DNA of 64,000 nucleotides from Microvirga sp. TS319 (GTDB taxonomy: Bacteria; Pseudomonadota; Alphaproteobacteria; Rhizobiales; Beijerinckiaceae), in the NCBI RefSeq assembly GCF_041276405.1, contig NZ_JBGGGT010000002.1, positions 186,001 to 250,000 on the forward strand, given 5' to 3'. The notes under the pieces are model-generated. The model was not told the DNA's origin. It saw only the letters and a program-made list of their open reading frames with translations, and made no database searches. This document shows positions 51,299 to 60,117 of this stretch, piece after piece. The position numbers and the translations under genes were made by a program. The first letter of the stretch is position 1. Each line of letters begins with the position of its first letter.

Positions 51299-52732
51299 CT
51301 AGGTCGCGTCGAACTCGAAGGGCGAGATGCCGCGCCGCATCTCGTCGACGATGAGCGCGTGCATCAGGGGCGGCGCCGCGCGCTGCGGGCAGGCGGCGCG
51401 CTCGCATAGGCGGCAATTGATGCCGATGGGGGTCGCGTCGGCGGCCGCGAGGTCGAGGCCGCGCGCGTAGACGAGGCGATGGGCGTATTTCAGTTCGCAG
51501 CCCAGGCCCACCACGAATTGCGGATCGGGCATGCCCCAGGGATTGGAGGCGCGCTTCACCGCCCGCGCGATGGAGAACCAGCGCGATCCGTCGGGCAGCT
51601 CGATGATCTGGGTCGCTACCTGCCCGGGTGTCTTGAAGGTGGAGTGGAGGTTCCAGAGCGGGCAGGTGCCGCCGAATTGCGAGAAGGGAAAGCGGCCCGA
51701 CGAGAAGCGTTTCGACACGTTGCCGGCCGCATCCGCGCGCACCAGGAAGAACGGGATGCCGCGTGCGCCCTGACGCGCGAGCGTGGTGAGGCGGTGCGCC
51801 ACCTGCTCGAAGCTCGCGCCGAAACGGGCGCCGAGCACCTCGACATCGTATCCAAGAGCTTCCGCCGCCGCATGGAACTTGCCGTAGGGCATCATGAGCG
51901 CGCCCGCGAAGTAATTGCCGAAGGAGACGCGCAGGAGCCGCCGCGCCGGACCGTCCACGGGCTCGAGCTTGGCGGCCAGCGCGTCGATGGTCGCGCGCAT
52001 TTCCGCGAAGGCGAGCTGATAGGCGGCCTGGAAGGTGCGGCCGGACGGGTCGACGAGTTCGGAAATCAGGAGCTGGCGGCGATGGTGATCGTAGCGGCGC
52101 AGGTTGTCCGACATCACGTCGATAGGCATCACGCGCACGCGAATGCCGTGCTTCGAGCGCAGCCGCTCCGCGATGGCGAAGAACGGCTCGTGCCCGCCGA
52201 CCGCGAGATCGGACGCCAGGGCCTCGGCGGCCTCGTCCAGTTCCGGGAAATGGTTCCTGGCGTCGCGAATCAGTTCGCGCACCCGGTCCACTGGATTGAT
52301 CTGCGGCGCGTCCTCCGCGCGGTCATGGTCGCTGAGATGGGGCGTCACGGCCTCGCGCGCCCCGCGCATGGCCTGGTAGGCGCGATAAAGGCGGTTCACG
52401 GCATCCACGAGGGAGGGCGCGTTCTCGATGGTCTCGCGCAGCTCGATGCGCGACACGGGGGCGTTGCGGAAGAGCGGGTCGGCGAAGATCTCCTCCAGCT
52501 CCGAGACGGTGCGCTCGTGATCGTCGTTGGCGAATTCGCGCGGGTCCAGGGAATAGGCGTGCGCGAGCCGAATGAGCACCTGGGCCGTGATCGGGCGCTG
52601 ATTGCGTTCCATCAGGTTGAGATAGCTGGGCGAGAGCCCGAGCTCCTCCGCCATCCGGGCCTGGCTCAGGTTGAGATCGCGGCGCAGGCGCTTGAGGCGG
52701 GGGCCGACGAAGAGTTTTCTGCTCTCATCCAT
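51299..52732 (-). CDS. XRE-family regulator with ImmA/IrrE-like and DUF2083 domains (short-chain fatty acyl-CoA regulator, ScfR type)
   Basis: A 477-residue regulator. An N-terminal helix-turn-helix (LKRLRRDLNLSQARMAEELGLSPSYLNLMERNQRP, residues 12-46, read in parts) is followed by an IrrE-like middle domain with AAYQLAFAEM. A C-terminal DUF2083 domain contains GGTCPLWNLHSTF and the cysteine cluster NCRLCERAACPQRAAPP. This is the ScfR/RamB/PrpC-type architecture, in which members respond to short-chain acyl-CoAs and control acetate, propionate or butyrate metabolism. acs in this window is a possible target but lies 21 kb away. A TTGTAAA palindrome touches the start codon. Confidence 0.9.
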   Translation of the reverse strand: MDESRKLFVGPRLKRLRRDLNLSQARMAEELGLSPSYLNLMERNQRPITAQVLIRLAHAYSLDPREFANDDHERTVSELEEIFADPLFRNAPVSRIELRETIENAPSLVDAVNRLYRAYQAMRGAREAVTPHLSDHDRAEDAPQINPVDRVRELIRDARNHFPELDEAAEALASDLAVGGHEPFFAIAERLRSKHGIRVRVMPIDVMSDNLRRYDHHRRQLLISELVDPSGRTFQAAYQLAFAEMRATIDALAAKLEPVDGPARRLLRVSFGNYFAGALMMPYGKFHAAAEALGYDVEVLGARFGASFEQVAHRLTTLARQGARGIPFFLVRADAAGNVSKRFSSGRFPFSQFGGTCPLWNLHSTFKTPGQVATQIIELPDGSRWFSIARAVKRASNPWGMPDPQFVVGLGCELKYAHRLVYARGLDLAAADATPIGINCRLCERAACPQRAAPPLMHALIVDEMRRGISPFEFDAT

Positions 52733-52782
52733 TTGTAAATCTTTTTACAAGTTTACTGGGCCTCGGCGTCGGGAATTTACAA
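52733..52782 (-). promoter_or_regulatory. Candidate autoregulatory operator of the ScfR-type regulator
   Basis: TTGTAAA (52733-52739), TCTT, TTTACAA (52744-52750) is a perfect seven-base inverted repeat beginning one base from the ATG. A GTTTAC half-site (52751-52756) and another TTTACAA (52776-52782) follow. No ribosome-binding site fits between operator and ATG. This suggests either a leaderless mRNA or a different start. Confidence 0.5.
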
Positions 52783-52951
52783 CGCTACCTTTCTTTCGAA
52801 ATTGGGCGTTGAAACAAAGACTTCTTCTGGAATTATACCCATCAGACGCCTCGCCGATGCACAGAGTTTGTGGGCCCGGGAGGCGCTTTGTCAATGGATG
52901 TAAATTCAAAAACCGGGGCGTTGGCCCCTCAGGTCACAACGGAGAACGGCC

Positions 52952-53161
52952 ATGCAACAATCTCGTTTCTGGGTGGTGGGCGGCGAATACACCTCCTGCG
53001 CATGCGAAGCCCTGGTTCAGGGCACCGAGCGCGTCGTCGGTCCCTTCGAGAGCCGCACCGAAGCCGAACGCGCCTGGCGTCTCCTGTCCGAGGATCACCG
53101 TCCGCAGGCGCAGGTGCGCTTCACCATCGCCCAGGAGCCTCCGCTGGGCGTGAGCGCGTGA
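52952..53161 (+). CDS. DUF4170 domain-containing protein
   Basis: A 69-residue protein matching DUF4170: SRFWVVGGEYTSCACEALVQGT, then GPFESRTEAERAWRLLSE and a short C-terminal strand. The FWVVGGEY start is diagnostic. The family is small, nearly restricted to Alphaproteobacteria and has no known function. Two cysteines (CAC) replace the more usual residues after GGEYT. It has no signal peptide or membrane helix. The gene is divergent from the ScfR-type regulator across 219 bases, which carry the operator described separately. Confidence 0.85.
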   Translation: MQQSRFWVVGGEYTSCACEALVQGTERVVGPFESRTEAERAWRLLSEDHRPQAQVRFTIAQEPPLGVSA

Positions 53162-53239
53162 TACGCCTGCGACACGAAGTTTTTATCGCCGGGGCCGGGA
53201 CTCGGGCGTCTTTCCCTGCTTAAATGGCGGGCGCGGCCT

Positions 53240-53354
53240 GGCGCATCGCGCGGAAAGCCGGTTCCGGTTTCTCGCGGCGAATGATGCGCTATCTCAGGGC
53301 TGGAGCGTCGGACGAATCCCGAAAGTGGAGTCCACTTTTGGGGCCGGTGCTCTA
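53240..53354. repeat. Dispersed composite palindrome, modules B then A
   Basis: A diverged module B (GGCGCATCGCGCGGAAAG at 53240 to AATGATGCGCT at 53290) is followed by module A (GGAGCGTCGGACG at 53302 to GGCCGGTGCTCTAG at 53355). It ends 38 bases before the osmF start, so the promoter of the long osm-bph operon must lie within or upstream of it. Confidence 0.75.
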
Positions 53355-53392
53355 GACTATCCTGACGCATGTGCTGCCGCTGAGGGGGAATC

Positions 53393-54307
53393 ATGACGCC
53401 CGTTCTGAAGAGTGTTGTCGCCGCTCTGGCCCTGGGCCTGACGGCTTTGAGTCCGGCCAAGGCCGATGTCGTCGTTTCGTCGAAGATCGATACGGAAGGG
53501 TCGGTTCTCGGGAACATGATCCTGCTGACCCTCGAGGCCAGCGGCATCAAGACCCAGGATCGCATCCAGCTCGGCGCGACCCCGGTGGTGCGCAAGGCGA
53601 TCACCGCGGGCGAGATCGACATCTATCCCGAATATACCGGCAATGCGGGTTTCTTCTTCAACAAGGCGGACGATCCGGTCTGGAAGGATGCCGCGAAGGG
53701 CTACGAGACCGCCAAGAAGCTTGATTACGAGGCGAACAAGATCGTCTGGCTCGATCCCGCGCCCGCCAACAACACCTGGGCCATCGCGCTGCGACGGGAC
53801 GTGACGGAGGCCAACAAGCTCAAGACGCTCTCCGATTTCGGAAAATGGGTTTCCGGCGGCGGCCAGGTGAAGCTCGCGGCCTCCGCCGAGTTCGTCAATT
53901 CGGAAGCGGCCCTGCCGTCGTTCCAGAAAGTCTACGGATTCACCCTCAAGCCCGATCAGCTCATCGTGCTCTCCGGCGGCGACACGGCGGCGACGATCAA
54001 GGCCGCGGCCGAGCAAACCAGCGGCGCCAATGCCGCCATGGTCTACGGCACGGATGGCGGCATCGCGCCGTCCGGCCTCGTGGTGCTGGAGGACGACAAG
54101 GGCGTGCAGCCCGTCTACGCTCCGGCGCCGATCATTCGCGAGGCGGTGCTGAAGGAACATCCGAAGATCGCGGAGATTCTCAAGCCCGTCTTCGCCTCCC
54201 TCGACCTCACGACCCTCCAGAAGCTGAACGCCCGCGTGCAGGTGGGCGGCGAGGCGGCGAAAGCCGTCGCGGCCGACTATCTGAAGTCCAAGGGCCTCAT
54301 CAAGTAA
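53393..54307 (+). CDS. osmF: Osmoprotectant ABC transporter substrate-binding protein (OsmF/YehZ-like)
   Basis: A 304-residue periplasmic protein with a signal peptide (LALGLTALSPAKA, cleavage near residue 24). The fold marks are VVVSSKIDTEGSVLGNMI, ITAGEIDIYPEYTGNAGFF, WLDPAPANNTWAIALR, SEAALPSFQKVYGF and NAAMVYGTDGGIAPSGLVVLEDDKG (in parts). OsmF proteins bind glycine betaine, choline or related quaternary amines. Length equals E. coli OsmF (YehZ). The ATG has GAGGGGG upstream. It is first in a run of nine genes. A broken paralogue lies 3 kb upstream. Confidence 0.92.
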   Translation: MTPVLKSVVAALALGLTALSPAKADVVVSSKIDTEGSVLGNMILLTLEASGIKTQDRIQLGATPVVRKAITAGEIDIYPEYTGNAGFFFNKADDPVWKDAAKGYETAKKLDYEANKIVWLDPAPANNTWAIALRRDVTEANKLKTLSDFGKWVSGGGQVKLAASAEFVNSEAALPSFQKVYGFTLKPDQLIVLSGGDTAATIKAAAEQTSGANAAMVYGTDGGIAPSGLVVLEDDKGVQPVYAPAPIIREAVLKEHPKIAEILKPVFASLDLTTLQKLNARVQVGGEAAKAVAADYLKSKGLIK

Positions 54308-54370
54308 GGCACGCCGGAGCTTTCGCGCGATGCGGACGGCAGGGCGTCAAAGGAAAGACCAGAGTTCAAC

Positions 54371-55573
54371 GTGAGTTCCGCGACATCCAGGACGGGCACG
54401 TTGGGAGTGGTTCCGCCACGCCCGGCGTTTTCCCTCGATCATCTGGGCGTTGTGATCGCCATCCTCAACGGCGTTGCGCTCTTCGCGGCTCCGTTTGCGA
54501 CCTATCGCGCAACCCGCATCGCGTCGGGCGAGTCGCGCCTCCTGATCGAGGCGCTTCCCTTTGCGATGGCGGCGGCCCTCGCGCTCGTGACCCTCGCGGT
54601 CGCGGTCGGAGCCGTCTTCGTGCGCGATCCCCTCAGCCGGCTCTGCTCCGCCGTGATCGGGCTTGCCGTCCTTCTCCCGGCGCTGGGCCTCTCGGCCGGT
54701 TTCCTGACGCCGGTGGACAATACCTTCGCGCGCGTGTCGCCTTCGCTGGGCTTCTGGCTGCTCACCCTGTCGTTCTCGCTTCTCGCCATCGACGCCCTCG
54801 CGCGCATGAGGCTCGGCCCCTATGGAAGACTCGCGGCTCTGGCGGTCGGCGCGAGCGTCCTGGTCTTCCTGCTGTTCTCGGGGGTGTGGGACAACCTGTC
54901 GATCCTCAAGGAATATCACACCCGCGCCGACAGCTTCTGGCGGGAGGCCCGCCAGCATCTCCTGCTCGCCTTCGGGTCGATGGCGGCCGCATGCCTCATC
55001 GGCATGCCGCTCGGCGTCGCCGCGCACCGGCAGAGGACATTGCGGGCGGTGGCGATGCAGAGCCTCGGCATCGTGCAGACGATTCCGAGCATCGCGCTCT
55101 TCGGGCTTCTCATGGCGCCGCTCGGCGCGCTGGCAGCGAGCGTCCCGCTCGCGGCAGCCTTGGGCATCAGGGGAATCGGCGCGGCTCCCGCTTTCATCGC
55201 GCTGCTTCTCTACGCGCTGCTGCCGATCGTCGCGAACACGATCGCGGGGCTCGACGGGGTGCCGGCGACCGCCGTCGACGCGGCGCGCGGCATGGGGATG
55301 TCGGTCCGGCAGCGGCTGGTGCAGGTCGAGGTGCCGCTCGCGCTTCCCGTGATCCTCGCAGGGATCCGAATCGTGCTGGTCCAGAATCTCGGCCTTGCCA
55401 CGGTGGCGGCGCTGATCGGGGGAGGCGGCTTCGGAACTTTCGTGTTCCAGGGCATCGGCCAGACCGCCCTCGACCTCGTGCTCCTGGGCGCGATCCCCAC
55501 GGTCGCCCTGGCCTTCGCGGCCTCCATCGTGCTCGATGCGCTCGTCGATCTCTCGAAGGGAGCGCTGGCATGA
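54371..55573 (+). CDS. yehY: Osmoprotectant ABC transporter permease, large (YehY-like)
   Basis: A 400-residue membrane protein. The N-terminal half has about five extra helices (residues 20-180), as in YehY. The C-terminal BPD_transp_1 domain (about 195-395) has HLLLAFGSMAAACLIGMPLGVAA, QSLGIVQTIPSIALFGLL, the EAA-type loop DAARGMGMSVRQRLVQVEVPLALPVI (in parts) and TVAALIGGGGFGTFVFQGIGQ. Length fits YehY (about 385), and the gene order here is Z-Y-X-W. The start is GTG 54371. The 63 bases after osmF could contain a hairpin that lowers its expression relative to the binding protein. The stop overlaps the next ATG (ATGA). Confidence 0.9.
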   Translation: MSSATSRTGTLGVVPPRPAFSLDHLGVVIAILNGVALFAAPFATYRATRIASGESRLLIEALPFAMAAALALVTLAVAVGAVFVRDPLSRLCSAVIGLAVLLPALGLSAGFLTPVDNTFARVSPSLGFWLLTLSFSLLAIDALARMRLGPYGRLAALAVGASVLVFLLFSGVWDNLSILKEYHTRADSFWREARQHLLLAFGSMAAACLIGMPLGVAAHRQRTLRAVAMQSLGIVQTIPSIALFGLLMAPLGALAASVPLAAALGIRGIGAAPAFIALLLYALLPIVANTIAGLDGVPATAVDAARGMGMSVRQRLVQVEVPLALPVILAGIRIVLVQNLGLATVAALIGGGGFGTFVFQGIGQTALDLVLLGAIPTVALAFAASIVLDALVDLSKGALA

Positions 55574-56508
55574 TCGAGATCGACCGCCTCTCCAAGCGCT
55601 ATGGCCAGACCGTCGTGGTCGACGACGTGTCGTTCACGGTGGCGGAGAGCACGCTCACGGTCGTGGTCGGTACCTCAGGCGCCGGCAAGTCGACCTTGCT
55701 GCGCATGATCAACCGGCTCGTGGAGCCGAGCGCGGGGCGCGTTCTGATCGACGGCGAGGACACCCGCGCGATTCCGGAAGACGAACTACGTCACCGCATC
55801 GGTTACGTCATCCAGGGCCATGGCTTGTTCCCGCATCGCACCGTGGCCGACAACATCGCCACGGTGCCGCGCCTGCTCAAATGGGACCGCAGGAAGATCG
55901 CACAGCGCGTCGACGAGCTGCTCGATCTGTTCCAGCTCGATCCGGCGGAATTTTCGGGCAAGTTCCCGCACGAATTGTCGGGCGGCCAGCAGCAGCGCGT
56001 CGGCGTGGCGCGGGCGCTGGCGGCGCGGCCCGCGCTGCTCCTGATGGACGAGCCCTTCGGCGCACTCGACGCGGTGATCCGCTCCAAGGCCCAGGACGAT
56101 CTCCTCGCCATCCAGCGGCGGCTCGGGACCACGATCGTCCTCGTCACCCACGATCTGAGCGAGGCCTTCCATCTCGGCGACCGCATTGCCGTCATGGATC
56201 AGGCCCGCCTCCTGCAGCATGCGACGCCGGCCGAACTCCTGAGGCATCCCGCCGACGATTTCGTGGAGCGTCTCGTGGGGACGGCGGAGCGGCCCTTCCG
56301 CCTCCTCTCCCTGACGCGGGTGCGGGAGGCCCTCGAACCGGGCGAAGCCGAAGGCGAGCCGGTCACGATGTCCGACAGCCTTCACGAGGCGCTCTCGCGC
56401 CTCCTCTGGACCGGGCGCAAGGCCCTGCCGGTCGCGGACGCGTCCGGCGCCATCGTCGGGAAGGTGAGCGTCGGCGGCATCCTGCAGCACGGACGTCCGC
56501 CGCCATGA
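55570..56508 (+). CDS. yehX: Osmoprotectant ABC transporter ATP-binding protein (YehX-like)
   Basis: A 312-residue ATPase with Walker A GTSGAGKST (near residue 36), Q-loop IGYVIQGHGLFPHRTV, signature LSGGQQQRVGVARAL, Walker B LLLMDEPFGALD and H-loop LVTHDLSEAF. The C-terminal 60 residues resemble a single CBS-like module (MSDSLHEALSRLLWTGRKALPVAD in parts). This matches the OpuA/ProV/YehX family, in which CBS regions can sense ionic strength. The IQGHGLFPHRT stretch is specific to glycine-betaine/choline importers. Starts and stops overlap both neighbours by four bases. Confidence 0.93.
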   Translation: MIEIDRLSKRYGQTVVVDDVSFTVAESTLTVVVGTSGAGKSTLLRMINRLVEPSAGRVLIDGEDTRAIPEDELRHRIGYVIQGHGLFPHRTVADNIATVPRLLKWDRRKIAQRVDELLDLFQLDPAEFSGKFPHELSGGQQQRVGVARALAARPALLLMDEPFGALDAVIRSKAQDDLLAIQRRLGTTIVLVTHDLSEAFHLGDRIAVMDQARLLQHATPAELLRHPADDFVERLVGTAERPFRLLSLTRVREALEPGEAEGEPVTMSDSLHEALSRLLWTGRKALPVADASGAIVGKVSVGGILQHGRPPP

Positions 56509-57257
56509 CGCTGCCCAATCTCGTCCGGCTGGCCGCGATGCTCCTGCTCGTGGCCTTTCTCACGATGCCACAGGCCTTCGCATTTCTCTTCGAGCCGCTG
56601 ACCGCACACGGCGCGCCCGCCATCTACAACCAGGGCAGCCTCCTCATGCTGACCCTGCAGCATCTGCGCACGGTGTGCCTGGCGACGGCTGCCAGCACAC
56701 TTCTCGCCGTGACGCTCGGCATCTTCGTCACCCGTTCCTCGGGGGCCGAGTTCCTGCCGCTCTCGCGCAGCCTCGTGAATATCGGGCAGACCTTTCCGCC
56801 GATCGCCGTTCTGGCCATCGCGGTGCCGCTCGTCGGCTTCGGGGAGGAACCCACCTTCATCGCGCTGTTCCTCTACGGTCTGCTGCCGATCTTCGAGAAC
56901 ACCCTGACGGGACTGACGCAGGTTCCGACCCAGGCTCTCGACGCCGCGCGCGGCATGGGGATGAACGCGCGGCAACGTCTGATGCAGGTCGAGCTTCCGC
57001 TCGCCTTCCCGGTGATACTCGCCGGCATCCGCGTGTCGGTCATCATCAGCCTGGGCACCGCGACCATCGGATCGACGGTGGCCGCCAAGGGGCTCGGGGA
57101 GGTGATCATCGCGGGCCTGCAATCCAACAACCTCGCCTTCATCCTTCAGGGTGGCCTGGTGGTTGCGCTGCTGGCGGTTCTGATCCACGACGGGCTGGGA
57201 CTCGTGGAGCGAGTCGCCGCCCGAAGGCTGGGCCGCTCCCTTGATGAGGTGTCATGA
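56505..57257 (+). CDS. yehW: Osmoprotectant ABC transporter permease, small (YehW-like)
   Basis: A 250-residue permease with five to six helices. It has QHLRTVCLATAASTLLAVTLGIFV, NIGQTFPPIAVLAIAVPLVGFG, the coupling loop DAARGMGMNARQRLMQVELPLAFPVI (in parts) and TIGSTVAAKGLGEVIIAGLQSNN. It is the partner of the large permease and completes a YehZYXW-type importer. The size matches YehW (about 243). Its ATG lies in the yehX stop (ATGA), and its own stop overlaps the heme-oxygenase start by four bases. This coupling to a pigment gene is unexpected. Confidence 0.93.
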   Translation: MTLPNLVRLAAMLLLVAFLTMPQAFAFLFEPLTAHGAPAIYNQGSLLMLTLQHLRTVCLATAASTLLAVTLGIFVTRSSGAEFLPLSRSLVNIGQTFPPIAVLAIAVPLVGFGEEPTFIALFLYGLLPIFENTLTGLTQVPTQALDAARGMGMNARQRLMQVELPLAFPVILAGIRVSVIISLGTATIGSTVAAKGLGEVIIAGLQSNNLAFILQGGLVVALLAVLIHDGLGLVERVAARRLGRSLDEVS

Positions 57258-57820
57258 CTCTGCTCGAACGGCTGAAGCTCGAAACCGGACCCGCCCACGA
57301 GCGCATCGAGACGGCAATGGATCTCGACCGCCGGATCGCCACGCGCGACGGCTACAGGGATCTGCTGATCCGCTTCTACGGCTTCCACTCCGCATGGGAG
57401 AATGTCGCAGGCGCGGCCGCTCCCGACCTGGAATTCTTCGAGAGGCGGTGCAAGACGCGGCTTCTGGCCCAGGATCTTGCTGCGCTCGGCCTCGACGAGG
57501 ACGAGATCATCCGCCTGCCGCAATGCGATCCGCTCATGCCGCTGCATTCCTCCGCTGCCGTGCTCGGCAGCATGTACGTGGTCGAGGGCTCGACGCTCGG
57601 CGGCGCGATCATCGCGCGCGAGGTGGAGCGCAGACTCGGTTTGGATGCCGGGACGGGCTGCGCCTATTTCCGGAGCTACGGGCGGGAGATCGCAGCCATG
57701 TGGAAGCAGTTCGGGAGCGTGCTCCTGGAAGCGTCCTCCCCCGACACCGACGATGTCATCGTGGCGACCGCGCAGGAGACCTTCGACGTCATGCATGATT
57801 GGCTTTGCGAGGCCCCATGA
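57254..57820 (+). CDS. bphO: Biliverdin-producing heme oxygenase (BphO)
   Basis: A 188-residue alpha-helical protein with the proximal heme His in LETGPAHERIETAMDL (His15), the kinked distal-helix region LGSMYVVEGSTLGGAIIAREV, and YGREIAAMWKQFG near residue 146. BphO opens heme to biliverdin with O2 and reductant, producing the chromophore for the bacteriophytochrome that follows. ATG 57254 overlaps the permease stop by four bases, and its stop overlaps the phytochrome ATG by four. Translation of osmolyte permease, heme oxygenase and phytochrome is therefore likely coupled. Confidence 0.92.
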   Translation: MTLLERLKLETGPAHERIETAMDLDRRIATRDGYRDLLIRFYGFHSAWENVAGAAAPDLEFFERRCKTRLLAQDLAALGLDEDEIIRLPQCDPLMPLHSSAAVLGSMYVVEGSTLGGAIIAREVERRLGLDAGTGCAYFRSYGREIAAMWKQFGSVLLEASSPDTDDVIVATAQETFDVMHDWLCEAP

Positions 57821-60117
57821 GCAGCCACACGAACAACCCCGCGAAAAGCCTGGTGAACAACCCGACGAGCGGACAGGTCCCGCACCACGTCGAGCGCGAG
57901 ATCGATCTCACCGCCTGCGAGCGCGAGCCGATCCATATCCCGGGCAGCATCCAGCCGCACGGCGCCCTGTTCGCCTTCTCCCGGGTCGACATGACGGTGA
58001 CCCATGCGAGCGCCAATGCCGCTTCGCTGCTCGGCGTCGATCCGGATCTGCTCCTGAAGCGGCCTTGGGGTGAGGCGCTTCCCGCGATCGCCGCGCAGCT
58101 GGAGGCGGATCTTGAGACGCCGATGCCAGCGGGAACGTCCCATTACCTCCGCACGATCACGCTGACGGGGGACGGCGGCGAAGCGGCCTACGACGCCGTG
58201 CTCTCCCGTTCCGACGGGCATGTGATCCTGGAACTGGAGGCCGTGCCGGAAGGCCAGGCGTCCAGTATCGAAACGCTCTACCCGATCCTGCGCCGTTTCG
58301 TGGAGGATCTTCAGGGGGCTGCGACGGTGGAGCGCCTCTGCCGTCTGGCCGCGGAGGACATCCGCCGCATGACCGGGTTCGACCGGGTGCTCATCTACCG
58401 CTTCGACGAATATTGGAACGGCACCGTGATCGCCGAGGACCGGAACGACGCCCTGCCGTCCTATCTCGACCTGCGCTTTCCCGCCTCCGACATTCCGGCG
58501 CAGGCGCGGGAACTCTACCGGCGCAACCGGCTGCGCATCATTCCCGATGCGACCTACACGCCGGTTCCGATCCGCTCCCACGATCCCGCGCCGCTTGATC
58601 TGAGCGATTCGGTGCTGCGCAGCGTCTCGCCCGTGCATCTCGAATATATGCGCAACATGGGCACGCCCGCCTCCATGTCGATCTCGATCCTGCGCGGCGG
58701 CGCGCTCTGGGGGCTGATCTCCTGCCACAACAGCGAGCCGCGGCGCGTCCCGCTGCCGGTGCGCAATGCCTGCGATTTCCTCACCCAGATCTTTTCTCTG
58801 CAGCTCGAAGCGCGGGAGAACACGGCGCTGGCGGACGCGAGGGTGCGGCTCGGCGCGATTCAGGCGCGCCTCCTCGCCTCCATGGCGGGAGAGAACGCCT
58901 TCATCGACGGCCTCGTCGGCCATCCGGACGATCTGATGCGGCTCGCCGGCGCGCGGGGTGTCGCCATCCTGACCGAGGAGCATTGCTGGCGCCTCGGCGA
59001 AACTCCCGGCGAGGCTCAGGTCAAGGCGCTCTGCGGCTGGCTCTCGGAGCATCACCAGGAAGACGTGTTCGCCACCGACCGCCTGTCGGAGATCTTTCCC
59101 GAGGCGCGGGCCTATGCGGACAAGGCGAGCGGTCTTCTGTCCATTTCCATTTCGAAGATGCGTTCGAGCTACATCCTCTGGTTCCGCCCCGAACTCGTCG
59201 AGACGGTCAAATGGGGCGGCAATCCGGAAAAGCCCATGCGGGAGGAGGCCGGCACCTTGAGGCTCCATCCCCGGCGCTCCTTCGAGATCTGGAAGGAGAC
59301 GGTGCGCGCGCGCTCGGCCGCCTGGGACCGCAGCGAGATCGAGGCCGTTAAAGAGCTGCGCAACGCCATCGTGGGTATCGTGCTCCGCCGCGCCGAGGAG
59401 CTCGCGGCCCTGGCCGACGAGCTGCGGCGGTCGAACAAGGAGCTGGAAGCCTTCTCCTATTCGGTCTCCCACGATCTGCGTGCGCCGTTCCGCCACATCG
59501 TCGGCTATTCCGAGCTCCTGAAGAAGCAGGAATGGTCCGAACTCTCCGAGCGCGGCAAGCGCTATATCGATACGATCATCGAGGCCGCCTATACGGCCGG
59601 CACCCTCGTCGACAACCTGCTCCGCTTCTCGCATATGGGCCGCACGGCCCTCAAGCCGCGCCAGGTGGACATCGCCGCGATGGTGGAGGAGATCCGCCAG
59701 AAGCTCGCCATGGAGACGGGCGCGCGCCGGATCGAATGGACCATCGGCGATCTGCCTTCCATCAAGGCTGATCCGGTGCTGATCCGGCTGGTTTTTGAGA
59801 ATCTTTTGGATAATGCCGTCAAATATTCTCGAAGGCGGGATACTTCCCGTATCGAAGCGGGTTCCTATCGGGATAACGGGGAGATCGTCTTCTTCGTGCG
59901 CGACAACGGGGTCGGGTTCGATATGAAATACGTCGACAAGCTGTTCGGCGTCTTCCAACGCCTGCACCGGATCGAGGAATTCGAGGGAACCGGGATCGGG
60001 CTGGCCAATGTCCGCCGCATCGTCGAAAGGCATGGCGGCCGCAGTTGGGCGGAGGGCGAGCTGGACAAGGGCGCGACGTTCTATGTCGCCCTGCCCGAAA
60101 GTGAAGGAGCGGCTTGA
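57817..60117 (+). CDS. bphP: Bacteriophytochrome sensor histidine kinase
   Basis: A 766-residue red/far-red photoreceptor. The biliverdin-attaching Cys is in DLTACEREPIHIPGSIQPHG (Cys34), at the N-terminus of the PAS domain. The GAF domain (about 150-320) has LRFPASDIPAQAREL (Asp225) and conserved His in SPVHLEYMRNMG (His274) and LISCHN (His304). The PHY domain carries the tongue PRRSF motif (485-489). HisKA follows with SYSVSHDLRAPFRHI (phospho-His552), then an HATPase with ENLLDNAVKYSRR and GTGIGLANVRRIVERHGG. ATG 57817 overlaps bphO (ATGA). The stop overlaps the response regulator start by one base (TGATG). All chromophore and kinase residues look intact. Confidence 0.95.
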   Translation: MSSHTNNPAKSLVNNPTSGQVPHHVEREIDLTACEREPIHIPGSIQPHGALFAFSRVDMTVTHASANAASLLGVDPDLLLKRPWGEALPAIAAQLEADLETPMPAGTSHYLRTITLTGDGGEAAYDAVLSRSDGHVILELEAVPEGQASSIETLYPILRRFVEDLQGAATVERLCRLAAEDIRRMTGFDRVLIYRFDEYWNGTVIAEDRNDALPSYLDLRFPASDIPAQARELYRRNRLRIIPDATYTPVPIRSHDPAPLDLSDSVLRSVSPVHLEYMRNMGTPASMSISILRGGALWGLISCHNSEPRRVPLPVRNACDFLTQIFSLQLEARENTALADARVRLGAIQARLLASMAGENAFIDGLVGHPDDLMRLAGARGVAILTEEHCWRLGETPGEAQVKALCGWLSEHHQEDVFATDRLSEIFPEARAYADKASGLLSISISKMRSSYILWFRPELVETVKWGGNPEKPMREEAGTLRLHPRRSFEIWKETVRARSAAWDRSEIEAVKELRNAIVGIVLRRAEELAALADELRRSNKELEAFSYSVSHDLRAPFRHIVGYSELLKKQEWSELSERGKRYIDTIIEAAYTAGTLVDNLLRFSHMGRTALKPRQVDIAAMVEEIRQKLAMETGARRIEWTIGDLPSIKADPVLIRLVFENLLDNAVKYSRRRDTSRIEAGSYRDNGEIVFFVRDNGVGFDMKYVDKLFGVFQRLHRIEEFEGTGIGLANVRRIVERHGGRSWAEGELDKGATFYVALPESEGAA

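Noticed and set aside
53355..53392. A general-stress (EcfG-type GGAAC-N18/19-CGTT) promoter before osmF
   Set aside because: Read by eye, the bases between the palindrome and the start codon do not contain this pattern. A site inside or upstream of the palindrome was not excluded.
53845..56508. An 887-residue + strand protein across osmF, yehY and yehX
   Set aside because: Only its C-terminal part (the ATPase from 55570) is real. The rest is out of frame with the binding protein and permease.
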